Counted from the first letter of the stretch, positions 39,995 through 52,281 are shown. The stretch: 64,000 nt of DNA from Pithys albifrons albifrons (GCF_047495875.1 NC_092466.1:18844561-18908560); one strand, 5' to 3'. Translations and numbers: made by a program. The notes: a model not told the origin generated them from the sequence alone.

Positions 39995-40206
39995 TGCTCT
40001 TATGATTTTGAAGATTACCCTATCTCCCTTGCATTTTGGCCAAGAAGACAAAATTATTTTGATTTAACTCCTCATAAATCAATCTCTCTAGCCACTCCAT
40101 CATTTTGCTGTGCTTCTCTGAATTCCTTCCAATTTGTTCTCACTACTGTTACTGAGCTGTCTAGAACTGAATGCAGTATTAATATTCCACACACTGTATA
40201 TAGTGC
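39995..40206 (-). mobile_element. Ancient CR1 LINE fragment
   Basis: On the + strand the antisense CR1 order is clear. It reads gaagattaccctatctccct, then ttttggccaagaagacaaaa, then actcctcataaatcaatc, then tctctagccactccatcatt, then gcttctctgaattccttcca, then atttgttctcac, then gagctgtctagaactgaatgc, then agtattaatattc. Old CR1 copies read 'cctcataagtcatg..ctctag...atcattttggttgctcttctctggac..ctccaatttgt...gcccagaactggacacagtactc'. This is 5' of the 3' tail and reads leftward. It is much more diverged than the 23.7-kb copy, so it is an older insertion. No reading frame survives. Confidence 0.75.
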
Positions 40207-40604
40207 CTGTCACACAAAGATTAGGAGTTTTATGAAGATTGATTATTTAAACCTTCCAATACCACCAGCGATCATGAAGTCACTGACTATTAATTACCCC
40301 AAATTTGAAAAATTCCACTCATCCACTTATCAAGGTCAATTCATGTTTCTGATGGTTGAGTGAAATGTTAGCTTTTCTTATCCTCACTACAGTGAAGGGT
40401 AAGCCAGTAGACTTTGGCATCCAGCCACAAAAAGCCTCATATTGTAACAACATTATGGTATTTGCAGGCGCCTAATGGTGCTGCCAGCCTCAGGTTCAGT
40501 GAGTGCTCTGCCTGTTCACTGCACAGTAGGGCTCAGTGCTTCAGGATTCAACCTCAAGCCAGGATGCTGGAAGAGGAGTGACTCAGTGACCTGACAAAAA
40601 ATGC
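40207..40604. other. Unique non-coding sequence
   Basis: The stretch may continue the preceding CR1 for some way (a 'gtcaattcatg' region near 40337), but I cannot follow the consensus past 40206. No gene seen. Confidence 0.5.
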
Positions 40605-40675
40605 TGATGGGAAAGATGGTTTCAAATCCCTGTTCCATTCTGGGACTGGAATCTATGTCTGCCCTCTACTCCCCA
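40605..40675. repeat. Ancient interspersed repeat fragment
   Basis: The words ggtttcaaatccctgttcc, attctgggactggaatc and gtctgccctctactcccc match a repeat seen widely in reptile and bird DNA. That repeat has a near-palindromic layout ('ggttcaaatccctgctcc...gggacttgaacc...gtctcccac'). I do not know the formal family, and the copy is a fragment. Orientation is not assigned because of the internal symmetry. Confidence 0.45.
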
Positions 40676-43600
40676 AAAGAGAAATGGGACATGGGCGAAT
40701 AGCGCATTTCACACAACTTTTCTGAGGTCAGTGATCATTTTTTTGTCTGCATCAAGCAGTTTAAGACAGCTCTTCTGCCTTTCTAGGCTGGTGTCCAGGC
40801 CTAAGGACCTGTACTTCAGTTTCCAGGTCTTTGATTTACATTGAGTAAATTACTATGTAAGGAAGGCTGCAAATAAAACGTTTTGAAATTGGATTTTAAA
40901 ATCTGTGTCTAAAGCTGATTGTAATAAGGGCAGTATTTTATAGTGAGGCATACTACATTGTGCAGATGAACAGTTTTTCATAGTTTTTACAAAGAGGTAA
41001 AGAGGACCAGTAGGCTTCAGTTTTTGCTTATATGAAACCTTGAAACACGCCAGAAACAAAGAACTTACGTTGTTGCAAAGATTTCAAGGAGGCATAGTTA
41101 TGTTATCTCCTTTCTCCAGCTGCCTTGTGCTAGGCTTGTGAGGGCTATGTGCCTTGGTCATGCCTCCAGCAGGGGCTCCCAGGATGGACTAGCCAGCCCG
41201 TTGTGCAGTAACACAGGAATGTGCTGTGCAGGCTGCAGTCTGACTACTCTTGACCATAGAAAATGCTGGATATATGCCCTATCCCATACAGTCTTGTCTT
41301 CTGCATGAGATGTAGTAGAGATGGAATGAAAATTTGCAGTGTTCTGTTTTCACAAAAGAGAACTACCAACAAATAACCAAACAAAACACTTTTGCATAGA
41401 GAATTAAAAAAAAAAAAAAGTGTTTCTCCACTTCTGCAGAAAGTGGAGTTTACATCTTAATGAAAAAACTTGTCCTACCTGTAGGCTTGTTCCCCAGACA
41501 TTTACAGTAAGAGATCAGCAGTATCTAGAGCTTATTTGTTTCCTTATCATTGGCAGATGAATGAGACTTTTCAGCCATGGCTATGCTTGGGAGTCTCTCT
41601 TGCAGTTCTCTACCCATAGACTTAGGCACTATCCCAAATTGGTAGATAATTGTTGCCACATAGTCTGCTGAGTTGGTGAATCCCACTGTGGGATCAGTCA
41701 GATATACTTAAGCTTCGTAAGTCTGACCCAGAGCTTGAGCTTATCAGATGCTGTAGTGTAGAAGGGGGAATGACCAGAAAAAATGTAGATGATTTTCTGG
41801 AAATTAACAGAAAAATGTATATTTGCTATGGCAATGCAAGTAAAAAGCATCTTAACCACTTTCTGTCTTTCCTCAGCATCTTTGTAGGTGATGGATGAAA
41901 GTAATAAAAGATCAAGTAATGTGAAGTCAGTTCCTGCATTGCAAATGTCCACTTGCTAATACATTTAAGTGTTACTGTAATACTTAAATGTGGAGCCACT
42001 GATCACTGTGGTAGGAGGCTGTAAATTAGGATGGTGGCTCAAGAGTGTCTCCTCTGAGATTCTGGTGGTGCTGGAGGATGTTGACTACACTGGGGGAACA
42101 GGACTGGTCTGAAGCAAGTCCGTTCAAAATCAAGTCTCTGTTCTGAAGGAAGTAATAAGTGATAAGTGTGAGATATGAGACTGAAATTATGGGCTGCTAA
42201 CAACTCTCAAAGGCTTCTGGCTTTAGTTCCTGGAGTTATCCTGGGCCAGATTTTCATGCCAACAAGTTTCCTAAGGAAAATACGTCTGATCTATACACAC
42301 CGATGAAAGAGCAAAGCGAAATTACCATGGAAAACCAATCCATACACAGTGCTTTCCAATAGTTTTTAAAGGTAATGGAAAATGTCCAGTAGTTTATTTG
42401 TGCATAGTGCAAACCTTTCTGAAATCTTTCTGAAAGGTTGCCTGGCTCTGCTAAGCTCGTGAAAAGGACTGAACCAAATACACCTAAAGTCACAGGTCCT
42501 AATGTGGAGGAGGAAATTCCTGGTTAACCTCTGATCTATTTCCAGCTGCTGTTAATCACAATTCTATCACTAATTTGTTGAGTTAATGACTTCTTCAGAA
42601 CATCTTTTAGCAAGTTGTTATGCATTGAAGGCAACGTTGGCTTCATGCAGACTGTGTTTTTCTTAGATGTGAACAGTGATACCAACTTACTTCAGATTTA
42701 CAAATTGCAGAAAGAAATTGCTGACAGAACTTCATCACAAGGTTTCAAGAGCAGTATAAACACTAACTTGATTTTTCGTGCACAGTTCTCATGGTATAAG
42801 AGCTAAGCAACTTTTTCCCAAAGGAAAAGGTTTTGAAGAATACCCAAGGGGAGGTTTGGTACTTAATTTTTAACCAAATTATCCCACAGTGAAACCAGTG
42901 GCAGTAATCTATTCTTGTGTGTGATACTGGTATTTTCAGAGGATTCAATCTGTACAGGACCTGTACCAGCTAAGGATTTTTGGCATTTTCACACAGCTTC
43001 TGCCAAAATGCATCTGGCCTGGCCTGCATAGGACATTTTGGAGGCAAAACAGCATTTACGTATGTGTTGGTCTTTAAGAATGAACTGGGATATTAAAGAG
43101 CAGGAGTGGCTAGAAAATAAATGTAACAACATCAGTGTGAAGAGATTTGCCTTCAGGATATTATTTCTGTACACAGAGCATTAGTGTTTGGAGGATTGTG
43201 CAGTCCATGACTGAGAAACTCTCACCTCACTGGTTAGTTTTTGATGTCTCAATGAGGCATGAAGACAGCAAATCCCTTGGTGGTTGGCAGGAGACATTGA
43301 TTCATTTCATGGGTCTCGAGAGGGCAAAGACCAAACTTAATAACCTGAGAAGTGAACATTGTGAGAAGTCTGATATGGACTCAGGCCTCCTATTTGAGCT
43401 CCTGACACTTACTCAGCTGAAAGTTGTTCTCTTTGTGGAAATTTTTAAGAAGGCCAAAAGTAACAGCATTCTGTTCCTCTTTGAAAATACTTATTCCCTA
43501 CCACCTTCCTTTCCATTCAGGAGTACAGGATGCTAAATGAAGGGCCCAACCTCTGCTCCTTCCCTTCCCACCCTTGACTCCATGCGAAGACATCAGTGGA

Positions 43601-44020
43601 GGTGAATCACGAGCACAGGACAGAGGTAATTTGCTGTATTTCATCATGGGATAAAGGGATTCCATGAACCATGTGCCCCATTCCTTGTTTAGTTCCTGTT
43701 CCAGCCACAGGCCACTGGCTTTCTCCTCCCCATGGCCAGTGGTACCCAACTTCTGGGACACTGGGAACTACTGCTCCCATCAAGTCAACCTGCTCTTCTT
43801 TCAGTGGGAAATAGCAGTTATTTACTAAAAAGAACAACTTCAAGTTTCTTACTAGCAGGAATAGGGTGTTTCAGATTTCTAGCCTACAAGAAGAAATCAG
43901 AAAGAAAAAAATAAAATGCCAAGGAAAGTAGACATTCTACAGAAATCTTTAATTAGTCAAGGCTTTTTTCCCAAATTCCATCTGAGCTTCTCAGCCCTTG
44001 GGGGTCTATCAACAAAGGAC
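40676..44020. other. Unique non-coding sequence with one notable palindrome
   Basis: No gene recognised. A 14-base A-run is at 41406-41419. Minus-strand frames at 41698-41952 (84 codons) and 42254-42493 (79 codons), and a + frame at 43147-43536 (129 codons), show no domain. The palindrome at 41961-41991 is listed separately. Confidence 0.55.
41961..41991. repeat. 31-bp near-perfect palindrome
   Basis: Arms acatttaagtgttac (41961-41975) and gtaatacttaaatgt (41977-41991) pair with one mismatch (a G-T wobble if transcribed) around a single central T. Such a structure could extrude as a small cruciform or bind a symmetric dimeric factor. It is not part of a recognised transposon end. Confidence 0.8.
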
Positions 44021-44125
44021 TTTAGAGGGTCCAGAGAAAGCTGGTAGGAAAAGCACTAAAACCCAAGGAATCAGATGGAATATGGGCCGTATGAATCTGA
44101 GCTGTAAGAGCTTAAGACTGTCAAA
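44021..44125 (+). mobile_element. CR1 LINE internal fragment
   Basis: The + strand reads agagggtccagagaaagct, then ggaaaagcactaaaaccc, then ggccgtatgaatctgagctg, then taagagcttaagactgtc. CR1 sense sequence runs 'ggagagggtccagagaagggc...aaaatgatc...ctcctatgaggaaaggctgaaagagcttggactgttc'. This is the part just upstream of the 3' tail found at 23.7 kb. The copy is short, old and non-coding. Confidence 0.6.
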
Positions 44126-45030
44126 GTGCACAGAGATTTTCTGCTTGCAAAGCTCTGAAAGGTAGGCCTAAAAATCTGGAAATGGTCATTCTTTGATGTC
44201 TAAACTTTCTCTTACTTCCCACACTTTTTTTTTTTTTGCTACTTCAGTGCATGTTTGTCAAACTGGACCATCTTATTTTGGTTTGATACGCAGCACTGTG
44301 GTGCAGGTAGGAATGCAGCAGATGTATAGAAAATTTAAGCTCACTATAAAAGAAACAAAGAGAGGCTTTGGAAGGTGTTTAAGGCTATGCTTATGGTGAT
44401 TCAATGAAATTTAAGGCAGTAGAGTGACTGACATTAAAGGGTACAGAAAAATATAATGTCCTTCCCATGGGAAAAATGCAATTTCATCACTAAGGACAAA
44501 CAAACAGTTGGGACAAGCAGCTGAAGTAAAATTTAACCAAGTTTATTTTTTAAAGAAAATCATGGGTTTATAAATGCTGAAAAGCTGCCTTCACTTTTTG
44601 GTTTAACCTTATTCTTGGCATATTCTTTTCCCACAAGGGCCTGTGGTGCCCCATGGTCCATGAGATCTCCTGGCTGCCCCTTGCCACCCCTCATCCATGG
44701 GTCAGGCCACACGAGACACTGTGGGGCAGGATTGCACAGCGTGTCCCTGCACGGTCTCTGCGTCACAGTGCAGACACCAGGCATCATGTTAGCTTTGGAC
44801 TAAACACTGCGGGTCTTCTGCTCTTTATTTCTTGACTTCTGTGGAAAATTCCACTGGAAATGATCCATTTAAATTGAAAATGTTTATAATATTGAAACAG
44901 ACTCATTTTTGATAAGAGAAAGTGTGGGGGTGGAGGGATGCTTTGCTCAAAATACCCCAACTAACTCTGTTTAACAGAAGAACTACTCATCTAACAGTCC
45001 AAAAACAATGGATTTACTATATTTGTTGTT
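44126..45030. other. Non-coding sequence with an exon-like segment
   Basis: At 44225-44247 a 13-T run and gctacttcag form a strong 3' splice-site-like string. A 5' splice-site-like cag|gtaggaatg follows at 44306/44307, bounding 59 bases (44248-44306). Two of its three frames are open on the + strand, but the peptides are unrecognised and 59 bases would shift frame. It could be a non-coding RNA exon or chance. The 44530-44840 part is GC-richer, with overlapping short frames. Confidence 0.35.
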
Positions 45031-45570
45031 AGAGTTCCAGGGAACAAAACCCACTAATGAAGCAGGAACAAAACTCAGCTTGCTTTTATTTTTCATCCAA
45101 AACTAATAAGGAGCCACAACTTTTAAAACAATGCACTATACTGCTGAACAGCCTAATTTTTCATTGTTTTGTTTCAAAACAATAAAATGCCAATAAATAC
45201 AATGACCTGCATCAGAAGGAGTCAATAGAGCTTTTTAAATGCTTCAGGGTGATCAAAATGTTTCAGGTTGATCCACGTTAATTCTTTCAGTAAGTCTTGC
45301 TTTTCTGAAAACTCGAGAAATGTTTTTGTGCCAAGACATGTTAATGAAGCTCTAATTATTACAATTTGTAATGTAACAGAGCTTATCAACTTTAATGGGA
45401 TTTCACCCTCTCCAGAACAAAATAGCTGAAGTCACACTTGGAAACAAAGTCCCCAAATTTCTCAGATAATTCACAAAATCTTACATTTCTGTATATATTT
45501 CCTGCAAAACAGGCTGATGACTGTGCACACTCTATTAGAAATGCATGGTTGATCAGAGCATGCACAGCTC
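45031..45570. promoter_or_regulatory. AT-rich block, candidate conserved non-coding element
   Basis: This is AT-rich, low in repeats and lacking open frames. Many homeodomain-like words occur (gttaatgaag, ctctaattattaca, caataaaatgccaataaat). A small symmetric motif, attaca-att-tgtaat, sits at 45358-45372, flanked by ctct and agag. The texture suggests an enhancer-like conserved element, but this is inference without any alignment. Confidence 0.22.
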
Positions 45571-48255
45571 AGCAATGCCATATTAACTTCTCCTGAAAGA
45601 CCAAAATATGAGATCTACTATTCCTGATCACATCAGGCCACAGTATATGGGTTGTTTATACTTGCCCAGTGACTGACTGAGCAAATGATGTGAAATGATC
45701 CATCCCTGCAGCTCTGACCTCATGGTACTGCAAGGGGCCCACAAGGAGACGAAGTTCACTGAGACATCTTTTCGAAATTTATTTCAGATTTGGTGGAGCA
45801 TGAGGTCTTCTGTTTAGGATTTTATTATCTAATCTGTTCTCTAACATACTGCATTAAAAACAAACACTGGTTGTCTGTTTCCAGACACAAAAATGTCCTC
45901 TATTCCCTCCACCTTTGTACAATGCATTCCAACCACAAACATTTTTTTTCACTATCCCTGACGTCCTGTTTAGAATGAAGAAAGACACTCTGTTTGGCCT
46001 GGGTATGCTTATTTACAAGTGTTTGTAAAATGTCTAGGACCTAGAAGGAAAGGGGAGAAAAAAGGCCAAAGGGACTGAAAGTGGGAAAGTACCATTAGCA
46101 ATTGTTTGTTTTACTAAAAGTAAAAGTTCATTCTGGTGATGTTTTAAAAAAAATAAACCCATACATTTTATTGCAGATGCTTGGGCCCAGCACAGGCTAT
46201 TTTGGCCAGAGGCCCACAGTGAAAGTGGGATTATTTACACTGATAATGTGCAGGGTATAATTGGCATATTTGCTGACTGATGCTTGTAAGATCCACCACA
46301 GCTTAGCAACCCAGGGACTGGCACTTACCTGTCGTGTTTTATTTGCGTTTCTTTTAGTGAAATCTGTAAGTGACAAAGCTCATGCATGTGCCAGCCCCAG
46401 CTGTCACTGTGCTGGAGGCTTTCCTTTGGACAGGGAGTCACGGGCAGCAGCACCAGGCTGAAGGTCTGTGTCTTTCTTCTTTCATTGCTACCACACATTA
46501 ATATCCTGAGCAAAAGTCCCCCCTTGAAATACTCTATTATTCAAACTCTTGTAGCTTTCCTACAGAAATGTGGACCTGCTCTTCACTTTGGAAGGTAGTC
46601 TGAAAATATACATAACTTCTAGGTCTTCTTAATCAAGAATTCTACATAATTTATTTATTTATCCACTTTTGGGATCAGATCAATCGTTAAATTCTCTGAT
46701 TTCTATGAGTTTAGGGGCCTCCATCCTTTCCATAACATTGCTGCTTGTTTAGGTGTCTCTGCTTGCTGTCTACTAATCCTCTTTGTACAGACACTTCCTT
46801 ATCTTCTGAGTCTCTCTTTCTAGGAAACGGTATCTTTACACAGGCTGGGCTTTTTCATCTTCACTCTTTTGTATTCTTTGACCTCTTTGGATGGAGAAGA
46901 AGGGAGAGAAGAGCCAAAAGTGAGGAGTGGGGAAGAATCAAAAATGAAACTCTGCCTGCTTCAAACTTTTGGCTCCAGACAAAGTTCAGGTTTCAGATAT
47001 GTGGCCATGTATGTCTCAGTCAAAAATCATCACTCACCTGGTTTTCAAACATACAGATTCTTTTCTTGGTGTCCATCTGGAAAATTTAACTTTCCTACTA
47101 TTTGATATCTTCAGAAAGCTTCTGGCTTTGATAAGGCTGTATTTTCTGTCAGGAGAATTTTTCTGTTACGCACATTTGATCAAACTGAGCATTGCATGTG
47201 CTCCATTCTGCTCCTGTGCCTTTGACACCTTACCTAAAAGCACTCAACACGTCCAAGGGTTGTAGTTTGCAGCTAATTGAAAGGTAGAATATTTTCTTTT
47301 TTTTTTTGACAGAAGAAGACACCAGAGCACAATGACCCTTGCCTTGTTTGTTTTAGGCTTTTTCCTCAGCACTGGTATCCTCTAAAGTATGAAAATATTT
47401 GTATTCATCATTCAGTCCTGCACACTCACCCTCAGTCGTCATCTTACTGCCCCTGTTGCCTAAACAGCTGTATATGCGTGGTATTTCTGCTTCATTATTC
47501 CTATAATTACTTTGAGGCAGAGGGTCCATGAATAAAGTCAGCAAATGGAATTTAATGAGCTAAAACCAAAACTACTCTTATGACAGAAAGCCATGGCAGT
47601 TCTTTAAGGACAAGCTGTGCAGTTTACTGAGCCATACCTGTTATAAACCTGCTGCATGAACAAGTCTGACCAAGAAGAATGCTGGTAGGCTTCCAGATAT
47701 TATATAGGCCAAACACACTTCATTTGCAAGTCAAAACAAAAAAGTCAAGAGTTTTGTGTGTGTGGTCTGGTTGGGTAGCACTGTTTTCTGTGTTATTTAA
47801 TTTGGAGAGAAGAAAGCGTATTATGGGACAGCTTATTTTATTTTATAATTTACTACTCAGTAAAGAAAAGAAATGCCTTCGGGATCTCAATTAGCAAGTA
47901 GCAGCACCAATTAGAAACTGCAATGTGCAGGACACGGAAGTAAAACCTTTCCACTCTAGCAATAAGCAGAGGTTCCAGTCAGGGAGGAATATCTGAGTTT
48001 TGGCCTGCAATGACTACCCCAGGAGGTGTGCACGGACTTGGTTTTAAGTTTTTATTATGTGCTGTTCAGAGTCTTAGTTCAGACTCATCACATTGGATGT
48101 TGAATCAACAAACTATGCTTGAACAGCAAGCAGACGATTGATAGTATTGACATATTGTTTGGGAAAAATCCACTTCCACTAGCTTCCTGCAACCCTGTGT
48201 GTCTGTTCAGAATATTTGTCTCCTGTGGTGGAGCCTTTTCTTGCCTTTAGCGCTG
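45571..48255. other. Unique non-coding sequence
   Basis: No gene or repeat recognised. An 11-T run is at 47297-47307. The 114-codon frame at 46745-47089 (+) is overlapped by 78- and 98-codon frames in the other + frames, all without a domain. Confidence 0.55.
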
Positions 48256-48338
48256 CCCCCCCCCCCCCCCCGTCCCCCCCCCCCGCCCTCCGCAAAAAAA
48301 AAGGAAAAAGAAAAGGAATAAAAAATAAAAGAAAACTG
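48256..48338 (+). repeat. Poly-C tract followed by A-rich tract
   Basis: A run of 16 C (48256-48271), then gt, 11 C (48274-48284), gccctccgc, then 9 A (48294-48302) and A/G-rich sequence to 48338. The complementary strand carries long G-runs able to form G-quadruplexes; the C strand could form an i-motif. The length is probably polymorphic and may be inaccurate in the assembly, because G/C homopolymers are hard to sequence. Confidence 0.9.
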
Positions 48339-51300
48339 GGATTGTTCATCACCTGCTTTGCAGTTTTCACAGACACGGCAGAGGGGAACATGGGTTGCAG
48401 GAGTGATGAGAGTATTGAGTTGAACAATAACCTTTCCCTTGTCTGGAACTGATGCACAGGGGACATCAGTCCTGGTTTTGTTACTACTTGTCAATGAACT
48501 GGGTTTTCAGTGAACCAACGCAGTGTTCTGAATTCCTTTATGGATATTTTGTTTCCAAAATTGCTCTTGGAGGTTTTGCGGTATTGCTTTCTTATTGCAC
48601 CACAGCCCCAGTGTGAATGCACTGCGAGGACAGAAAGAACCAGGAGTAAAAGATGAGGGAGATACAGGAAATATCAGTTGGGTTCTTGGAGTTTCTGAAG
48701 GATTACAGCGGCCCCAGGAGAGCTTGCAGCAGTTCAGTCACTCTTTGTCAGACAGCCACAGCCAGTCCTGTCCCTTGGGTCTGCCCAAGGCAGCTGTAGC
48801 CAGAGGCATCAAGCCATAGCTGGCAGCAAGGCAGGGTTGCTGCTGCCAAGGCTAAAAAACTATACCTGTTTAACTCAGAAACAAAAGAAACCACAAACCT
48901 TCACAGACATCCTGTACAAGCACTTGTAGACACTCGTCTACATGGCATCCCAGTGTTAGTTCAGAGACCACTCAAGAGAAGAGTTACTCACCATCGGCAT
49001 AAAATTGTCCTTGCCTCCACAAGGACAATTGCAGAATGGTTTAGCCAAACCTAACATGCAGTGAAATTCTTGGGCTCAGAGTGGTGACCTCAGTCCTTTT
49101 GGTGGCTGACTTTCCCAACAGACATAGAGTACTGGGAGTGGGACAGTGGCTTAACACAATGATGACCAGGAAGGGAGCAAGTAATGAACTTGCCTGGGAC
49201 AACTCTGCTCTCAGTCCCTCAATGTGAACTCCACTGCTTGTTTTATTGTTTCACGTAGTACTGCAGGCTCTGACCAGCAAGTATGCTACTTTCATGACAT
49301 GCTTTAAGGGGTTAAAACCACCTTAGGGAAGATGCAGTTGGCATAGGAGGGCTTTCTGACCATGGAGGGCTGCTTCCTCTGGGATGTAATTTGTAATGGG
49401 TATTTGGGCTTATGGACTCACGCACCTGCAAAGGGAAAGGGAATCTGAGCCTTGTAATGGGCTGCAGAGGCTACCTACGGTCTGGTGGAAGCCTGACTTT
49501 ACCAGCCCTGGGCATGGCTGTGCTTGACCAGCAGCCTCAGGAGCATGGCTGGAGAGGATTGGTGCTACTGAGTGAAGGAAAGTGGAGAAGTAGGGAAGGT
49601 GAAGCTTTGTGCGCTGGAATATGGCCACAGTGCTAGTCTGAGCATTTCTGCACTTGCAGAAGTTGCCATGGTATTTTAATAACTGTGGGTGATTTAATGG
49701 CCCATCTGGAAGACAGCAGCACTGGTACAGCTGGGTTCATGCCACACACACCATTGCTTATGATTTTGTACTGAGGCAGTTTTTGTTTTAGAAACCAAGG
49801 GGGAGTCCATTTTGTGCCTCCTTTTATACCAGCATGTTTACACGTGTTGGCAGGTCTATCCTTTTTTGTTTCCTGGTTATAGATGTACTGTGTCTCCAGT
49901 TTGCAATGTTCCTCATTTATAGCAGAGGACCAGAGCAGATGTAGAGAAAAAGCAAATTACAGGACATGGGCTAATCTTTCTCTGTATTTCTATTTGTCAT
50001 TCAGCTGAGATGGAGCCAGAAGCATTGACTTCCATTCAGCAAAATTGTCTGTTCTGTCCAGCTCTCTGTGAACAGAAAAAGTGCTGTTCACACTCTTCAC
50101 TAGGCCTGTGCAGTGGCATCTAGGAATTCTTCAAAAAGTTCTGTCCTGAAGCCTGAAGCCATTTACCTAATGCCTCTTGGTAAATGTGGTTTCTCTGATT
50201 TATTTCAAAACTTCTCCACTTCAGGCCAGTACAGACTGTACAGAACAATCCAGTTTCAAAATGCTGCCCCTGCAACTGTTATACAGTTGTTTTCTAGTCC
50301 CTTCCTCTAATTCTTCTTGCCTTTTGATAGGGACTATCTAGAGACTCAGGAAACAATAAATAGAAATGTTGTTTGAGTTTATCTTAGGAGAATATGGGAT
50401 GTTGGCTCAAGGAACTTTGTTGATTATCTTGGCCAGCCTGGGACATTTCCTTTTGTATGTCTATAATTGCTTTTAGAAACATGTTCATACTGAGCCAAAT
50501 TCTAATACTGTGAATTCAACTACTTGATTTCAGATATATATGGCCAAGTTCTTCCCCCTGCCTTATTGGAATTACCCCTGCATAACAAAAGTGTAATTTG
50601 TTCCATGGGTATCAGATATGCGATTTCTTTATTGTAAATTCCTTATTGATTTCAGGATATCTGTGTCTTGAATGAAATTTTAAACTTCTGGAACAGGTAG
50701 TTTATAGGAGGGAGATGGAGAAAAACAAACTACACAACATATCTAAGAAATATGTGACATCTAATTTAAAAATCTGTTGTTTCCTTTCAACAAAAGGAGA
50801 AGAAAGAAATTCAGCCATATTCCCTCTTTCCCCGGGATATTGGCACAAGTCCCGGATCCACGGAAATTTATAGAGAGATGTAATTAATTAACTTCAAATA
50901 CCAGATTAGCTCATAGATTCAATATATACCCATTCTGATGTGGACATAAAAAAGCCTTTGATTAATGATCACAGCTTTGCTCAGATATTTGAGGGTTTTT
51001 ACTTACTAGTGACAGCTTTTTTCTGGGGTTCTATATCATCAGTGCATGAAGTGACTTCAAAGCCAGTGCCTGGTATTCATTACTAGTAGTGCAGATGAAG
51101 CCTACAGGCTGCAGCCTTGGCCCTTCAGTTTATCACTGACTTCAGTGGCACCCAAATTTCATTCTGATGCTTCTCTTGACAAACTTCTTTAGCAAACAAA
51201 ACAAAAAACCCTACATGACTAAAGTCTATTGCCTGCTTGAAGAGCCAGAGAAGTTAGGCAGAAGGCAGTGCCTAGTCCTAAACATCAGTCTAAAGCCTAG

Positions 51301-52259
51301 GACTTGAGGAAAGGAGCAGGTGAGGCTGGACAAAGAGAGAGGGCAGATGTGGCTGCAGGAAGCATGTCACTATGTGGCTCCACAGATGTGGCTGTCACTA
51401 TGCATAAGCTATCACTGGACTCTCCAGACTTCAGGCAGTAGGTCATAGCAGTTTTCTGTCTTTCAAATGATGCTTATTTCAGGATGTTCCTACAGTTCAT
51501 TGGTACTGCTGTGAATCCAATACTTCTATAGCTAGATAGACTGCAGAGGCAATAGAGTTCTTTCAAATCACACCCTCAAGATGAGGGACATATTCTAGCG
51601 CTAAGACCAGAAACACAGCTACTCCATCTATTAACAGGCATGGCAAAGCACAGTCCTGTCCAGCCTAGTCAGTCACAAGGCCTGGGTGAGGACTGCCGAC
51701 AGAGGCCTTGACTCTGCTTTTGCACAGGATCACCGGCCACTTGATGATGAGCCATTTTCATGGTGGTCAGTTTGTATCATGCAACTAGATCACACTGTAT
51801 CACCCAGTTAAGAAACCCTCCTTCATGTTCAGATCAGGGAACATCCAGTAGAAGATCAGAGTCCCCTCTGAGGCCAGTTGCATGAACTTCCCCATTTTGT
51901 GCTCTTCAGTAGTCAGGTGTTAATATTTCACCTGGTGACAAAATGTTTCTGAGAAGCTCCTGGCTCTGGCAGGTCTGTTCTTCTTCCCTGCCATTGCATG
52001 CAGGCAGCTTTTTCTGGCAGTCTAGGTAACAGCTGATTTATTTTGGCACCATGGGACAATTCACTGATACAAGCTATGAGGTGGCCATGCCTGAGCAGCC
52101 TTGAGAAAGCCCAGACACAGGAAAGACTCAGAACTTCCTTACCTCAGTTTTCCAGTCATATAATCAGAACGGTAGATCTCATGTACAGAAGAAGTTCAAT
52201 AAAAGGATACAGCTTTGACAGTCAGTAGCTCAGACATGTACAAAAATCTTATGCTAGTT
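48339..52259. other. Unique non-coding sequence
   Basis: No gene recognised. A perfect 11-bp hairpin is at 49003-49030 (listed). Frames of 60-74 codons overlap opposite-strand frames. An AT-rich section at 50340-51010 contains taattaattaac near 50882. Confidence 0.55.
49003..49030. repeat. Perfect 11-bp inverted repeat
   Basis: aattgtccttg (49003-49013) and caaggacaatt (49020-49030) are exact reverse complements separated by cctcca. It is a stable small hairpin if transcribed, but too short for a typical microRNA precursor. The flanks do not extend the pairing. Confidence 0.85.
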
Positions 52260-52281
52260 TCTCTCTTAAGTCTCTCTTAAG
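52260..52281 (+). repeat. Two-copy 11-bp tandem repeat
   Basis: tctctcttaag occurs twice in perfect tandem. This is a small local duplication. Confidence 0.85.

Noticed and set aside
42254..42493. 79-codon minus frame that looks membrane-like
   Set aside because: Single short frame without a homologue I recognise; AT-rich frames often give hydrophobic peptides.
46745..47265. Three overlapping + strand frames of 78-114 codons
   Set aside because: All three phases are partly open at once, as expected from composition; no domain.
51100..51175. Words resembling the old repeat at 1395-1472 (actgacttcagtggc, ttcattctgatg)
   Set aside because: Too short and diverged to separate from chance; the similar case at 52900-52985 was rejected for the same reason.
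52115..52195. MIR-like string around cctcagttttccagtc
   Set aside because: Only one core word is clear; insufficient for a call.
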